From NCBI GenBank assembly GCA_022483015.1, contig JAKVOB010000001.1:1202902-1266901 (forward strand): a DNA stretch of 64,000 bases, given 5' to 3'. The notes beneath the pieces were generated by a model. The model was not told the DNA's origin and ran no database searches. It was given only the letters and a program-made list of their open reading frames with translations. Shown here in pieces: positions 43,124 through 53,109 of this stretch. The position numbers were made by a program, and so were the translations under genes. How positions within the stretch are numbered: position 1 is the stretch's first letter; each line of letters starts with the position of its first letter. The stretch comes from Atopobiaceae bacterium. GTDB lineage: Bacteria; Actinomycetota; Coriobacteriia; Coriobacteriales; Atopobiaceae.

Positions 43124-46100
43124 ATGGCCGGGCTCTCGGACAGCAGACGCTGGGAGGTACTTCCCGCCTCCCGCGAGGTGGAGGCGTCCCTCGTACGCGA
43201 GCAGGGGGTGACCCCGCTCGCGGCTCGCATCATGGCCGCGCGCGGCGTCACACCCGAGACGGCGGACGTCTTCCTGCACCCGTCCCTCGAGCGCGACTGG
43301 GTCGATCCCCTGCGCATCCCGGGCCTGGGCGATGTGGCCGACCGCGTGCAGGCGGCGCTCGCCGCCCACGAGGTCATCGCCGTCTTCGGCGACTTCGACG
43401 TGGACGGCATGTCCTCGACCTGCCTGCTCACCCTCGCCCTGCGCAGGCTCGGCGGCGACGTCCACCCGTTCATACCCCATCGCTTCGGCGAGGGGTACGG
43501 CCTGTCCCACGAGGCCCTGCAACGGGTGGTCGATGGGTGTCACCCCGACCTGGTCATCACGGTGGACACGGGCATAGCCAGTGCCCATGAGGTCGAGCTC
43601 GCCCTTGCCGCAGGGATCGACGTGGTCGTCACCGACCACCACGAGCCGGCCGACCTCGTGCCCACGCAGGTCCCGGTCGCCGACCCCAAGATCTCGCCCG
43701 ACAATCCCTCGCATGACCTGGCTGGGGCCGGCGTCGCGCTCAAGCTCGTCTGCGAGCTGGGGCGCCGCCTGGGCCAGCCTGACCTCTGGCGGAGCTACAC
43801 CGATGTGGCGAGCCTGGGGACCGTCTCGGACATGATGCTGCTCCAGGGCGAGAACCGCGCGCTCGTCGACGACGGCATCCGTCTCATGAGGCACACCTCG
43901 CGTCCCGGTCTCGTGGCGCTTGCTGCGGTGGCGGGCTGTGACCTTGCCACCATCGAGGCAGACACCCTGCCCTTCTCGCTCGTGCCCCGTCTCAACGCGG
44001 CTGGTCGCATGGGTGACGTCGAGGTCGCCTTCGACCTGCTGCTGACCGATGACATGGCCGAGGCGACCCGCCTGGCGGCCCGTCTCGAGACCATCAACAA
44101 CGACCGCCGCGAGATCGAGTCGACCCTCTCGACCGAGGCCTTGGCCCGGGTCGAGGCCACCTATGAGGGCGGCCGTTGCATCGTGGTGGGCGGCGAGGGC
44201 TGGCATGAGGGCGTGAAGGGCATCGTCGCGAGCCGCATCGTGAACCGCTACCACGTCCCGACCATCCTGATGTCCATCTCTGACGGCGTGGCGCACGGGT
44301 CGGGACGCTCGGTGGGATCCGTCGACCTCTTCCATGCCGTCGAGCAATGTTCTGACCTGCTGGTCCGCTTTGGTGGCCACGCAGGTGCCGTCGGCGTCAC
44401 CGTCGATGCCGCGAACATCGACGCGTTCAGGAGTCGCCTCGAGGAGGTGCTCTCGGCGCTGCCGGCCGAGCAGTTCGAGGACAAGGGCGAGGTGTCGGCC
44501 GTCGTCCGTCTGGAAGAGATAGACCTCGCCACCATAGACTCGCTCTCGGTCCTGCGCCCCTTCGGCCAGGGAAACAAGGTTCCCCTGCTCGCGGCCACCG
44601 GCGTCTCGATGCTCGGGCGCGCCCGCGTGGGTGCGACGGGCGACCACCTCCGCTTCGCGGCCACCGACGGGGTCGCCTCGATCCCCGCGATCATGTTCAG
44701 GGCCCCCGATGTCGAGCGTGCGGTTGAGTGGGACGGTGCCTGCGACCTCGTGTTCGAGGCGGTCAACGAGACCTGGCAGGGCAGGACCAAGCCCAAGCTC
44801 ATGGTCCGCGACATCATCTACCGGACTCCCGACGAGAAGGACGCGCCCTCGAAGCCGCTGGTGGACGACCTCTTCGCCCGTGCGCCGCAGATCCTCTCGC
44901 GTGACGAGTACTCCTCGATCGCAGAGGCCACGAGCTTCTTCACGAAGGCGGTCGGCGTCACCTTCGACGGTCGCCAGGACGTGGTCCGCACCCTTTCCGT
45001 GGGCGACGGGCTCACCGTCGAGCGCGTGCACGACAACCCTGTGGACCCCAATGCCATCGCCCTGCGTGCGCCCTCGGGCGAGCAGGTCGGGTTCCTCCGC
45101 CGTCAGATCGCGGCGGCCCTTGCCCCGGTCATCGACTCCGGCGCGACCTATGTGGCGCGTGTCGAGCAGCTCACCGGTGAGGAGGACCGCTCGCTGGGCG
45201 TGAACGTCCGCGTCGACCGCCTGCATGAGCCGGGAAGCGCGGACGCGGAGCATGAGGACGCCTGCACGGCCTGTCGGTCCCACCTCGCGGCCCTGACGGG
45301 GGCTGAGCTCGACGATGCCCTCCGGGTCCGTCTCATAGGCGACCATGCGTTCCTGCCCGCCCAGAAGGCGGCGCTGGCACATCTGGCGGCGGGTGAGTCC
45401 TGCCTGACCGTCATGGCGACGGGCCGGGGCAAGTCGCTCGTCTTCCACCTGCATGCTGCCCGTATGGCGCTCTCGCAGGGGCGTGCCAGCATCTTCGTCT
45501 ATCCGCTCCGTGCGCTCGTGGCGGACCAGTCCTTCCACCTTGCCGAGACCTTCTCCGAGCTGGGCATGCAGGTCTCGACCCTCACGGGAGAGACGTCCGC
45601 GGAGGGGCGGGACGAGGTCTTCTCGGGCCTTGGCGCGGGAAGCGTCGACGTGGTGCTCACCACACCAGAGTTCCTCTCGATCCACTCCGACCGGTTCGCC
45701 GCGTCTGGCAGGGTCGGCTTCGTCGTGGTCGACGAGGCCCATCATGCCGGCCTGTCCAAGGGCGGCAACCGTGGGTCGTACCAGGACATGCCTCGCGTCC
45801 TGGCCGAGCTCGGAGGCCCGGTGGTGCTCGCGACCACGGCGACGGCGGCCACCCCGGTCGCACGGGAGGTCTGCCGGCTCCTCGGGACCTCGAGCGTCGT
45901 GGTCGACGACTCGTGCCGCACCAACCTCTCGATCGACGACCACCGTGAGCTCCGCGACCGAGAGCCTGCCCTCGTGAGCCTGGTGGCCACGGGCGAGAAG
46001 TGCGTCATCTACGTCAACTCACGCGAGCAGTCCGTCTCGCTCGCCCGGATGCTCCGTCACAAGGTGCCCGACCTCGGCATGCGCATCGCCTTCTACAACG

Positions 46101-46792
46101 CGGGCCTCTCGCGCGAGGAGCGCACCTCCGTGGAGGGCGCCTTCCGCAGCGGCGAGCTCTCCTGCATCGTCTCGACGAGCGCCTTCGGCGAGGGCGTGAA
46201 CCTTCCTGACATCAGGCATGTCGTGCTCTACCACATGCCCTTCGGCGACGTGGAGTTCAACCAGATGTCAGGTCGTGCCGGGCGCGACGGCAACCCCGCC
46301 GTGGTGCACCTCCTGTTCGGCTCGCGTGACGCGCACATCAACGAGCGGATCATCGACGGCGGCGCCCCTGACCGCTCTGACCTCGTGATCCTGTATCGTG
46401 CGCTCCAGACCGTGTGGCAGCGTGGCGTGGTCGAGACAGGCGAGCGCTCGTTCGCCCGATCCAATGCCGACATCGCCCAGGCCTGCCTCGAGCTCGACCG
46501 CTCGAGCCGCCTCGACGAGCGTTCCGTCTCATGTGGCATCGCCGTCTTCAGGGAGCTCGGCTTCCTCGAGACGAGCGGCTACGGCACCGCACGACGCATC
46601 CGGATGGTCGATACCCCCGAGCATATGGAACTCGGACGCTCCATACGCTACCTTGAGGGGATGCGGATGCGCGAGGACTTCGGGGGCTTCCGCGACTGGG
46701 TGCTCACGGCCACGGCCGACGAGCTCCTCGCCAGGATCAACCGACCGATCGTGCCCGACTTCGGCGAGCGCGTCGATGGGGAGGTGAGCTAG
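43124..46792 (+). CDS. recJ: RecJ exonuclease fused to HIRAN and DEAH-box/RecQ-like helicase domains
   Basis: A 1222-residue three-part protein. Residues about 1-560 are RecJ, a single-strand 5'-3' exonuclease: DHH motif I GDFDVDGMSS (Asp90, 92, 94), VDTG Asp148, TDHHEP (171-173) and the DHHA1 Gly-Gly-His in VRFGGHAGAVG. Residues about 604-695 look like a HIRAN domain (GVTFDGRQDVVRTL, DNPVDPNAIALRAPSGEQVG), a reader of DNA 3' ends. Residues about 735-1150 are a superfamily 2 helicase: Walker A ATGRGKS (765-771), VVDEAHH (DEAH 870-873), TTATAAT, and motif VI QMSGRAGRDG. All catalytic residues appear present. It follows secF by 7 bases and precedes relA by 3. A self-contained unwind-and-degrade machine is likely. 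Confidence 0.9.
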   Translation: MAGLSDSRRWEVLPASREVEASLVREQGVTPLAARIMAARGVTPETADVFLHPSLERDWVDPLRIPGLGDVADRVQAALAAHEVIAVFGDFDVDGMSSTCLLTLALRRLGGDVHPFIPHRFGEGYGLSHEALQRVVDGCHPDLVITVDTGIASAHEVELALAAGIDVVVTDHHEPADLVPTQVPVADPKISPDNPSHDLAGAGVALKLVCELGRRLGQPDLWRSYTDVASLGTVSDMMLLQGENRALVDDGIRLMRHTSRPGLVALAAVAGCDLATIEADTLPFSLVPRLNAAGRMGDVEVAFDLLLTDDMAEATRLAARLETINNDRREIESTLSTEALARVEATYEGGRCIVVGGEGWHEGVKGIVASRIVNRYHVPTILMSISDGVAHGSGRSVGSVDLFHAVEQCSDLLVRFGGHAGAVGVTVDAANIDAFRSRLEEVLSALPAEQFEDKGEVSAVVRLEEIDLATIDSLSVLRPFGQGNKVPLLAATGVSMLGRARVGATGDHLRFAATDGVASIPAIMFRAPDVERAVEWDGACDLVFEAVNETWQGRTKPKLMVRDIIYRTPDEKDAPSKPLVDDLFARAPQILSRDEYSSIAEATSFFTKAVGVTFDGRQDVVRTLSVGDGLTVERVHDNPVDPNAIALRAPSGEQVGFLRRQIAAALAPVIDSGATYVARVEQLTGEEDRSLGVNVRVDRLHEPGSADAEHEDACTACRSHLAALTGAELDDALRVRLIGDHAFLPAQKAALAHLAAGESCLTVMATGRGKSLVFHLHAARMALSQGRASIFVYPLRALVADQSFHLAETFSELGMQVSTLTGETSAEGRDEVFSGLGAGSVDVVLTTPEFLSIHSDRFAASGRVGFVVVDEAHHAGLSKGGNRGSYQDMPRVLAELGGPVVLATTATAATPVAREVCRLLGTSSVVVDDSCRTNLSIDDHRELRDREPALVSLVATGEKCVIYVNSREQSVSLARMLRHKVPDLGMRIAFYNAGLSREERTSVEGAFRSGELSCIVSTSAFGEGVNLPDIRHVVLYHMPFGDVEFNQMSGRAGRDGNPAVVHLLFGSRDAHINERIIDGGAPDRSDLVILYRALQTVWQRGVVETGERSFARSNADIAQACLELDRSSRLDERSVSCGIAVFRELGFLETSGYGTARRIRMVDTPEHMELGRSIRYLEGMRMREDFGGFRDWVLTATADELLARINRPIVPDFGERVDGEVS

Positions 46793-46795
46793 CAC

Positions 46796-49216
46796 ATGGA
46801 CAAGGACGAACGACCACTCGCGACGCCCGAGGAGGGTGGCGGCCCGGCTCCTGTGGCACCCCGGGTGCCAACCGTACCTGCCAGGCCCACGCCACGTCCT
46901 CGCCCCAAGGTCGGGGCTGACAACTATGCGCTTCTCCGCAAGGCCTGCGAGGGCTACCTCGACCCGGCCGGTGTCGACAAGGTCGATGCCGCCTACTGCT
47001 TCGCCGCGGCACGCCATGAGACCCAGCGCCGTCGCTCGGGTGAGGCCTACATCAACCACCCCGTCGAGGTGGCGCTCATCCTCGCGCAGGACTTCCACAT
47101 GGACGAGGACGTGCTTGCGGCCGCCCTCCTCCATGACACCGTGGAGGACACCCCTGCCACCCTCGAGGATCTCACCGAGCGCTTCGGCCCGACCGTGACC
47201 GAGCTCGTGGACGGCGTGACCAAGCTCACGTCCATCGAGGTCGACTCCATGGATGCCAAGCAGGCGCTGAACCTGCGCAAGATGTTCCTCGCCATGTCCA
47301 AGGACATCCGCGTGGTCATCATCAAGCTCGCCGACCGCCTGCACAACATGCGTACGCTCTCGGCGCTGCCGCCCGACCGCCGCGTGTTCAAGGCGCGCGA
47401 GACCATGGACGTCTATGCGCCTCTGGCCGACCGTCTGGGCATGAGCTCGGTCAAGTGGGAGCTCGAGGACCTCTCGTTCTTCTATCTGGAGCCTGAGGAG
47501 TACCAGCGCATCGCCCGCATGGTGCAGGACTCGCGCGAGCAGCGCGAGCGCTCGACCGAGGAGACGATCCGTCTGCTCGAGGACGAGCTGCATCGGGTGG
47601 GCCTCTCGGGCTTCCAGATCACGGGGCGCCCCAAGCACCTCTGGAGCATCTACCAGAAGATGAAGCGGAAGGACAAGGAGTTCTCCGACATCTACGACCT
47701 CATCGCCCTGAGGGTCATCACCCTCTCGGTGGGGGACTGCTACTCCGCCCTCGGGGCCGTGCACTCGCTGTGGCACCCCCTGCCGGGGCGCTTCAAGGAC
47801 TACATCGCCACGCCCAAGCCCAACCTCTACCAGTCGCTGCACACCACCGTCATCGGGCCCGATGCGCGCCCCATCGAGATTCAGATCCGCACGCGTGAGA
47901 TGCACGAGCAGGCCGAGTACGGCATCGCCGCCCACTGGCTCTACAAGAAGGCCGGCAACTCCAAGGGCGTGATGACCAACACGGACAAGTCGGTCGACAA
48001 CCAGATCAGCTGGATCCGCAAGAGCCTCGACTGGACGGTCGAGGGCGACATGGGCGACCCGCACGAGTTCCTCAACAGCCTGCGCGTCGACCTGTTCGAG
48101 GACGAGATCTTCGTGTTCACACCCAAGGGCGAGGTCATGAGCCTGAGGGTCAACTCCACGCCGCTCGACTTCGCCTACGCCATCCATACCGAGGTGGGAA
48201 ACCACTGCGTCGGCGCGAAGGTCAACGGGATCGTGGTCCCGCTCACCACGCCGCTTCAGATGGGCGACCGCGTGGAGGTGCTCACCAACAAGAACTCAAA
48301 GCCCTCGCGTGACTGGATGGGCATCGTCCAGACCCCGTCCGCCCGAGCCAAGATACGTCGCTACTTCGCCACGGTCACCAAGTCCGAGGACGCGGACCAG
48401 GGCAGGGGCGAGATTGCCCGCGAGCTGCGAAAGCGCGGCTATGGCATCTCAACCCAACGCTCCGTGCGCGCCCTCGCCAAGGTGGCCGAGGCGCTCTCGT
48501 TCAAGGGCGTCGACGACATGTTCGCGGCCGTCGCCACGGGCAAGGCTTCTGCCAAGACCATCGCCAACCGCGTGCAGGACGTCCTCGAGGAGGGGAGCCC
48601 CGCCCAGGTCGCGGCCGCTCAGAAGGCGGCCGCCCAGGCCGAGGCCGCAGCCCTGGCATTTGCGGAGGACAAGCCTCTGGCGGGCACCGGGCGTCATGTC
48701 AAGAAGCAGCCGGCTGCCGACAAGAAGCGGCATGGGAGCTGCGGCGTGGTGGCCAAGGGGGACCCTGATCTTCTCGTCCACCTCGCCCACTGCTGCAACC
48801 CCGTGGCCGGCGATGACATCGTGGGGTTCGTCACACGTGGTCGTGGGGTCTCCGTGCACCGTGCCACCTGTCCCAACGTGAAAGGGCTCATGGAGCATCC
48901 CGAGCGCATGATCCCCGTGGAGTGGGACGCTTCAGGGGCGACGCAGTTCCAGGTCGAGATCGTGGTCGAGGCTTCCGATCGCATGGGGCTCCTCAAGGAT
49001 GTGACCATCGCGGTGGGCGATGCCGGCGGCAACATCCTCTCGGCCGCCACGCAGACGAGCGCGGCTGGGGCGGCGCGTCTGCGCTTCCTGGTGGCCATCT
49101 CGGATGCGAGCATCCTCGACAACCTGCTGGCGACCGTGAGCCGTGTCCCGAGCGTCTTCGACGCGCGTCGCATCATGCCGGGCGAGGGTTCCAACCAGAT
49201 GAAGCGGAGGGTCTGA
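46796..49216 (+). CDS. relA: Bifunctional (p)ppGpp synthetase/hydrolase RelA/SpoT
   Basis: An 806-residue RSH protein controlling the stringent response. The hydrolase HD domain shows RRSGEAYINHPVEVA and His113-Asp114 in LLHDTVEDTP. The synthetase has GRFKDYIATPKPNLYQSLHTTV and IQIRTREMHEQAEYG. TGS (FVFTPKGEVMSLRVNSTPLD), a zinc-finger-type segment (HCCNPVAGDDIVGF) and a C-terminal ACT domain (VVEASDRMGLLKDVTIAVGD) complete it. An unusual Pro-rich N-terminal extension of about 40 residues precedes the HD domain. Both active sites look functional, so it should make and destroy the alarmone. It starts 4 bases after the RecJ-helicase stop. Confidence 0.95.
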   Translation: MDKDERPLATPEEGGGPAPVAPRVPTVPARPTPRPRPKVGADNYALLRKACEGYLDPAGVDKVDAAYCFAAARHETQRRRSGEAYINHPVEVALILAQDFHMDEDVLAAALLHDTVEDTPATLEDLTERFGPTVTELVDGVTKLTSIEVDSMDAKQALNLRKMFLAMSKDIRVVIIKLADRLHNMRTLSALPPDRRVFKARETMDVYAPLADRLGMSSVKWELEDLSFFYLEPEEYQRIARMVQDSREQRERSTEETIRLLEDELHRVGLSGFQITGRPKHLWSIYQKMKRKDKEFSDIYDLIALRVITLSVGDCYSALGAVHSLWHPLPGRFKDYIATPKPNLYQSLHTTVIGPDARPIEIQIRTREMHEQAEYGIAAHWLYKKAGNSKGVMTNTDKSVDNQISWIRKSLDWTVEGDMGDPHEFLNSLRVDLFEDEIFVFTPKGEVMSLRVNSTPLDFAYAIHTEVGNHCVGAKVNGIVVPLTTPLQMGDRVEVLTNKNSKPSRDWMGIVQTPSARAKIRRYFATVTKSEDADQGRGEIARELRKRGYGISTQRSVRALAKVAEALSFKGVDDMFAAVATGKASAKTIANRVQDVLEEGSPAQVAAAQKAAAQAEAAALAFAEDKPLAGTGRHVKKQPAADKKRHGSCGVVAKGDPDLLVHLAHCCNPVAGDDIVGFVTRGRGVSVHRATCPNVKGLMEHPERMIPVEWDASGATQFQVEIVVEASDRMGLLKDVTIAVGDAGGNILSAATQTSAAGAARLRFLVAISDASILDNLLATVSRVPSVFDARRIMPGEGSNQMKRRV

Positions 49217-49217
49217 T

Positions 49218-49961
49218 ATGTCAAGGTGCCAAGGGGGCTGCTCGTCCGACACGTCATGCGGTGGCTGCGGTGGGGGAGAAGGCTGCTCGGCTGGCGAGGA
49301 TGCCGGCTGTGCAGGCTGCTCTGGCTGCGGATCCGCCCCTTCGCATGACGACATCGCCATCAGGCAGATGATCGTCGGCCCTATCGAGACGAACTGCTAT
49401 GCCGTCATATCGGACGGCGAGTGCATGGTGGTCGACCCGGGTGCCTCTGGCGCGGCCATAGCCGAGAGGCTCTCGGACGTGCATGTGGCTCTCATCGTGG
49501 CCACCCATGGGCATGGGGACCACGTCAGTGGTGTCGCGGCCCTGCAGGCGGCCACGGGCGCTTCCTTCGCCATGGCCGCGGCTGACGTCGAGATGGCGTC
49601 CCACGCGGGGAGCGGCCAGTTCGACGACGTCCCCTACGACGATGACGCCCCGGCGCCCGACCGTACCCTCGAGGAGGGGGACGTGGTCGGCGTGGGCACT
49701 GCGACCTTCCAGGTCATCGCCTGTCCCGGCCATACGCCGGGTGGCATCGCGCTCCTGGGCTGTGGCCTCGCCTTCGTGGGAGACACGCTGTTCAAGGGCT
49801 CGGCCGGGCGCACGGACCTCGAGGGAGGGAGCGAGGCCGACCTCATGCATTCCCTCGCACGCCTCAAGGTCGCGGTCCCGCCTGAGACCACGGTCCTCCC
49901 CGGGCATGGGGACATTACCACCATGGGCTCTGAGCTCGAGCATAATCCGTACCTGAGATAA
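49218..49961 (+). CDS. Metallo-beta-lactamase-fold hydrolase with Cys-rich N-terminus
   Basis: A 247-residue MBL-fold hydrolase. The metal site is visible: ATHGHGDHVSG (His-x-His-x-Asp-His), CPGHTPGG, GDTLF and PGHGDITTMG, the glyoxalase II/YcbL-like order. The first 38 residues are an unusual Gly/Ser/Cys segment with cysteines at 4, 8, 14, 17, 23, 31, 34 and 37, several in Cys-x-x-Cys spacing. Eight cysteines could hold a metal or form a cysteine-rich tag, though this is inference. The start one base after the relA stop codon is supported by GGAGGG. Substrate is probably a thioester or small metabolite. A terminator follows. Confidence 0.88.
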   Translation: MSRCQGGCSSDTSCGGCGGGEGCSAGEDAGCAGCSGCGSAPSHDDIAIRQMIVGPIETNCYAVISDGECMVVDPGASGAAIAERLSDVHVALIVATHGHGDHVSGVAALQAATGASFAMAAADVEMASHAGSGQFDDVPYDDDAPAPDRTLEEGDVVGVGTATFQVIACPGHTPGGIALLGCGLAFVGDTLFKGSAGRTDLEGGSEADLMHSLARLKVAVPPETTVLPGHGDITTMGSELEHNPYLR

Positions 49962-49976
49962 GCCCACGCTAGGGAT

Positions 49977-50022
49977 GACAAGGGAGCGGCGCGCCTCGAA
50001 TCGGGCGCGCCGCTCCCTTGTC
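49977..50022. terminator. Strong bidirectional terminator
   Basis: A perfect 19-bp stem (49977-49995 with 50004-50022) around an 8-base loop, GC-rich, between the MBL gene and the convergent wall-protein gene. It is followed by TTCTT on the plus strand. Confidence 0.85.
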
Positions 50023-50054
50023 TTCTTGATGTGCTGGCTGTGGCCTCGTCCCGC

Positions 50055-52427
50055 CTATGCGAAGACGCGGCCCACACCGATGATGCTGAAACGATAGACG
50101 CTGTTGATGACGACGCCTTCCGAGGGGCTGGTCGCATTGATGACCTGGCCGTTGCCGATGTAGATGGCAATATGGCCGGAATAGAACACGAGGTCGCCAT
50201 AGCTTATGTTGCTGATGGAGACGTGCTCGAACTTGCTGTCGTTGTACATGTTCGTCGCGTCGTGGTCCTGCCAGGGGTCATACATGTGGTCATATGGGTT
50301 GTACACGGAGTTGATACCCACGGCATAGAGGCACTGGATCACGAGGCCCGCGCAGTCGACGCCGACGCCTGGTTGCATGGCGTAGTCCCAGATGTAGGGC
50401 GACCCCAGGTAGTCGTAGGCGCGTCCCATGAAGGCGTTGACGCAATCCTGCCGGGAGGCGTTGATCGCAATTCGAGAGGGGGTCACATAGGTGAAATAGC
50501 CTTCGGCATAGGAGGGCAGGCTCGCGTTATAGCACGAGACCTGATACATCCACGAGGGGTTCTGCCAACCGATCTTGCCGGATGTGACGCGGGTGAGCTT
50601 GCCATCGTTGTCGGCCTGGTACCAGGACCCATTATGCTGGATATAACCGTTGCGTGCGACATAGCCTACGGTGTTGCGTCCGTAGAAGTTCGAGCCGCTC
50701 ACGGTGAACCAGCCGGTCCTTGCGCCCTTGTAGTCGCTCCAGGCGTTGACCATGTAGTAGCGCTGCAGCGTGCCCCCGTCGTAGGCGCCGGTCACGAGCC
50801 AGCCCGACTGGGTCGCCAGCTTGCCCTCGTTGTCGGCCAGGAGCACGGTGGAGCCCCAGCCCATCTTGCCGCGCATGACGTAGCCCTGCGCCGCCGACGC
50901 CGAAGCAGCGGCCGTAGCCGGCCACCGAGAAGAAGCCGGAGCACGCGCCGTGGTCGGAGGCGCTCACGTAGTAGCGCTGGAGGCCGGAGCCGTAGTTCTG
51001 AACGACCCAGCCGGTGCTCGTGCCCCAGGCGAGGCGCCCGTCGTTGTTCGCGACGTAGACCCTGCCGGCGCCCGTGTCGTACGCGCCGCGGGCCACATAT
51101 CCCGCGGGGGTGGTGTAGTGGGCCCAGCCCGCCGCGGAGTAGCCGGTGACGCAGCCGTGCTTGGCGGCGGCTCACGTAGTAGCGCTGGAGGCCCTGGCCG
51201 TAGGCCGAGCTCACGTCAGGCGGAGCTCACGTGCCAGCCCTCGGAGTTCGCCAGGCGGCCGTCGTTGTCCGCCAGGTAGGTGACGGTGCCCGAGGTGAGG
51301 TGGCCGCGCAGGACGTAGCCGGCGGAGGTGGCGTAGGCCCAGTACCCCGCGCCCTCGGAGGGCGAGACGAGCCTGGAGGCGGCCACGGAGCCGCCGGAGA
51401 GCCAGTAGCGCTGGAGCCCCTGGCCGAAGGCGGACGTCACGAGCCAGCCGGAGGCCTGGACGCGGCCGTCGTTGTCGGCGATGCGCCTCGCGCCGTCGGC
51501 GCAGGTCGCGGCACCGCGCAGGACGTAGCCCGCGGGGGTGGTGTAGTGGGCCCAGCCTGCCGTGGAGTAGCCGGTGACGCAGCCGTGCTTGGCGGCGGTC
51601 ACGTAGTAGCGCTGGAGGCCCTGGCCGTAGGCGGAGCTCACGTGCCAGCCGGGCGACTCGAGCCTGCCGTCGTTGTCTGCCAGGTAGGTGACGCCGCCCT
51701 CCGTGTAGCGGCCGCGCACGACGTAGCCGTACCTGGTGGCGTAGGCCCAGTACCCGGCCTCGGAGGCCTTGACCAGCTCGGAGGACGCGAGGGCCTTGGT
51801 CGTGGTGTCGAGCCAGTAGCGCTGGAGGCCGTAGGTCTTGAAGGTGGAGTTGACGACCCAGCCGGAGGCACGGGAGCCGGAGGCGTCGTAGTAGTACCAG
51901 CGCGAGCCCTCCTGGACCCACTGGTTTCTGTACGCCTGCGTGGTGACGGTGGTCGCGGCCTGGGTGGTGGCCGCCTGTGCGGTGGTCGCGGCCTCGGTGG
52001 TGGTCGCCTGGGTGGTGGCCTTGTCGGGGGTAGTGGCCTTCTCCGACGTGGTGGCCTTGTCGGCCGTGGTGGCATCGTCGGGCGTCGTCGCTCCGTCTGG
52101 CGTGGTGGCGTCAGGGGTCGTTGCCGTGTCGGACGTCGTGGAATCCGGGGTGGTCGGGGTGGTCGCCGTGTCGGGGGTGGTGGCGTCCGGCGTGGTCGGG
52201 GTGGTGGCCTGCTGGCCCTTCTCGGCCGTGTCGGACGTTGCGGTATCGGTGGTCTCGAGGGGAGCGGTCACGGTCGTGGAAGCGGGGGATGCCGAAGTGG
52301 CCGTCTCCGAGCTCTGCGTGAGGGTGGTCGTATCCTCTGCCCAAGCCATGGCTGGCAGGAGCGATGAGATGACGAGGACTCCCGTCAGCGTGGCTGCGGC
52401 CCTGAACGCCTTGCTCTGATATCTCAT
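50055..52427 (-). pseudogene. Secreted repeat/NlpC-P60 cell-wall protein, broken by three insertions
   Basis: Intact ends, broken middle. The 5' part has a signal peptide (LTGVLVISSLLPAMAWA), about 110 Thr/Pro/Asp-rich residues of TTPD type, then Trp/Tyr/Gly repeats such as GWHVSSAYGQGLQRYYV and TYLADNDGRL, resembling choline/glucan-binding wall repeats. The 3' part has an NlpC/P60 peptidase: Cys in GVGVDCAGLVIQ and His in SGHIAIYIG. Between them are a 16-base tandem duplication (51202-51217) creating TGA at 51218-51216, an extra C at 51171 and an extra base in CCC 50884-50886. Together +18, so the frame is restored only at the end. Either a decayed wall hydrolase or an assembly artefact in repeats. 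Confidence 0.87.
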
Positions 52428-52665
52428 GAGATCCCCCAGATGCTCAGATTAGATTCAACATAAAAGAGTCTAAACCATCTGACCTTCTCGTTCCCTCTCT
52501 TCTTCTTTCAGATGTGCTATCTGGCCAATGGCAGCTTGTGGGAGGCACGGAGGGAAGCCGGTCGTGTCACCTCTCCATCATGCGGCAAGGGGCCATGCGG
52601 ACGGACCCATCCATCTGCTAAAGTAGTTCGCGCGGCAGATGCCGTGCAACTGCAAGTCGTGCTTG

Positions 52666-52751
52666 GCCCGAGTGGCGGAATGGCAGACGCGGAGGTCTCA
52701 AAAACCTCTGGTGGCAACACCATGTGAGTTCGAGTCTCACCTCGGGCACCA
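52666..52751 (+). tRNA. tRNA-Leu, anticodon CAA
   Basis: Acceptor GCCCGAG (52666-52672) pairs with CTCGGGC (52741-52747), followed by discriminator A and an encoded CCA. The anticodon stem GAGGT/ACCTC holds loop CTCAAAA, giving anticodon CAA for UUG. A long variable arm (TGGTGGCAACACCA) and T-loop GTTCGAGTC fit a leucine tRNA. It lies between the wall-protein gene and direct repeats. Confidence 0.95.
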
Positions 52752-52876
52752 TCTATTACCAGCTGGTACATGATAATCGTGCGACCAGTTGTGTTTCGGA
52801 GAACCTACAGCGACCAACATACGCCTTCTGGTCGCTCACACCCGTAGGACTCCCTTCGGGCTTCCTGGAAGGCCCC

Positions 52877-53017
52877 GGGTCACCATCGCCATGCAACGTC
52901 GTCCGATGCTCACGTTGCCTGCCCTAAGGAACCCTGGTACTGGCCCCAGACATCGCTGTGGGTCACCATCGCCATGCAACGTTGTCCGATGCTCACGTTG
53001 CCTGCCCTAAGGAACCC
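52877..53017. repeat. 58-bp direct repeat, two copies 83 bases apart
   Basis: The 58-base segment GGGTCACCATCGCC...AAGGAACCC occurs at 52877-52934 and 52960-53017 with one difference (GTCGTCC against GTTGTCC). A 25-base unique spacer separates them. They lie in the 440-base non-coding stretch after tRNA-Leu (52752-53191), which otherwise holds only a terminator. No recombinase gene is near. Two copies with this size do not make a CRISPR array. Confidence 0.75.
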
Positions 53018-53109
53018 CGGCACGGCAGCGCTCGAACCGGGATCAGTCACGACAGCGCATATCGCCCCATGGCCCGGCATCGGTCCCTGCCGGTACGCAG
53101 GAAACAGAA

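Noticed and set aside
42938-45943. A 1001-codon antisense frame opposite the RecJ-helicase gene
   Set aside because: It mirrors the codon structure of the real gene, has low-complexity His/Arg/Glu composition and no recognisable motif.
52877-53017. Possible mini CRISPR array
   Set aside because: Only two 58-base repeats with one 25-base spacer, no cas genes, and repeat much longer than the spacer.
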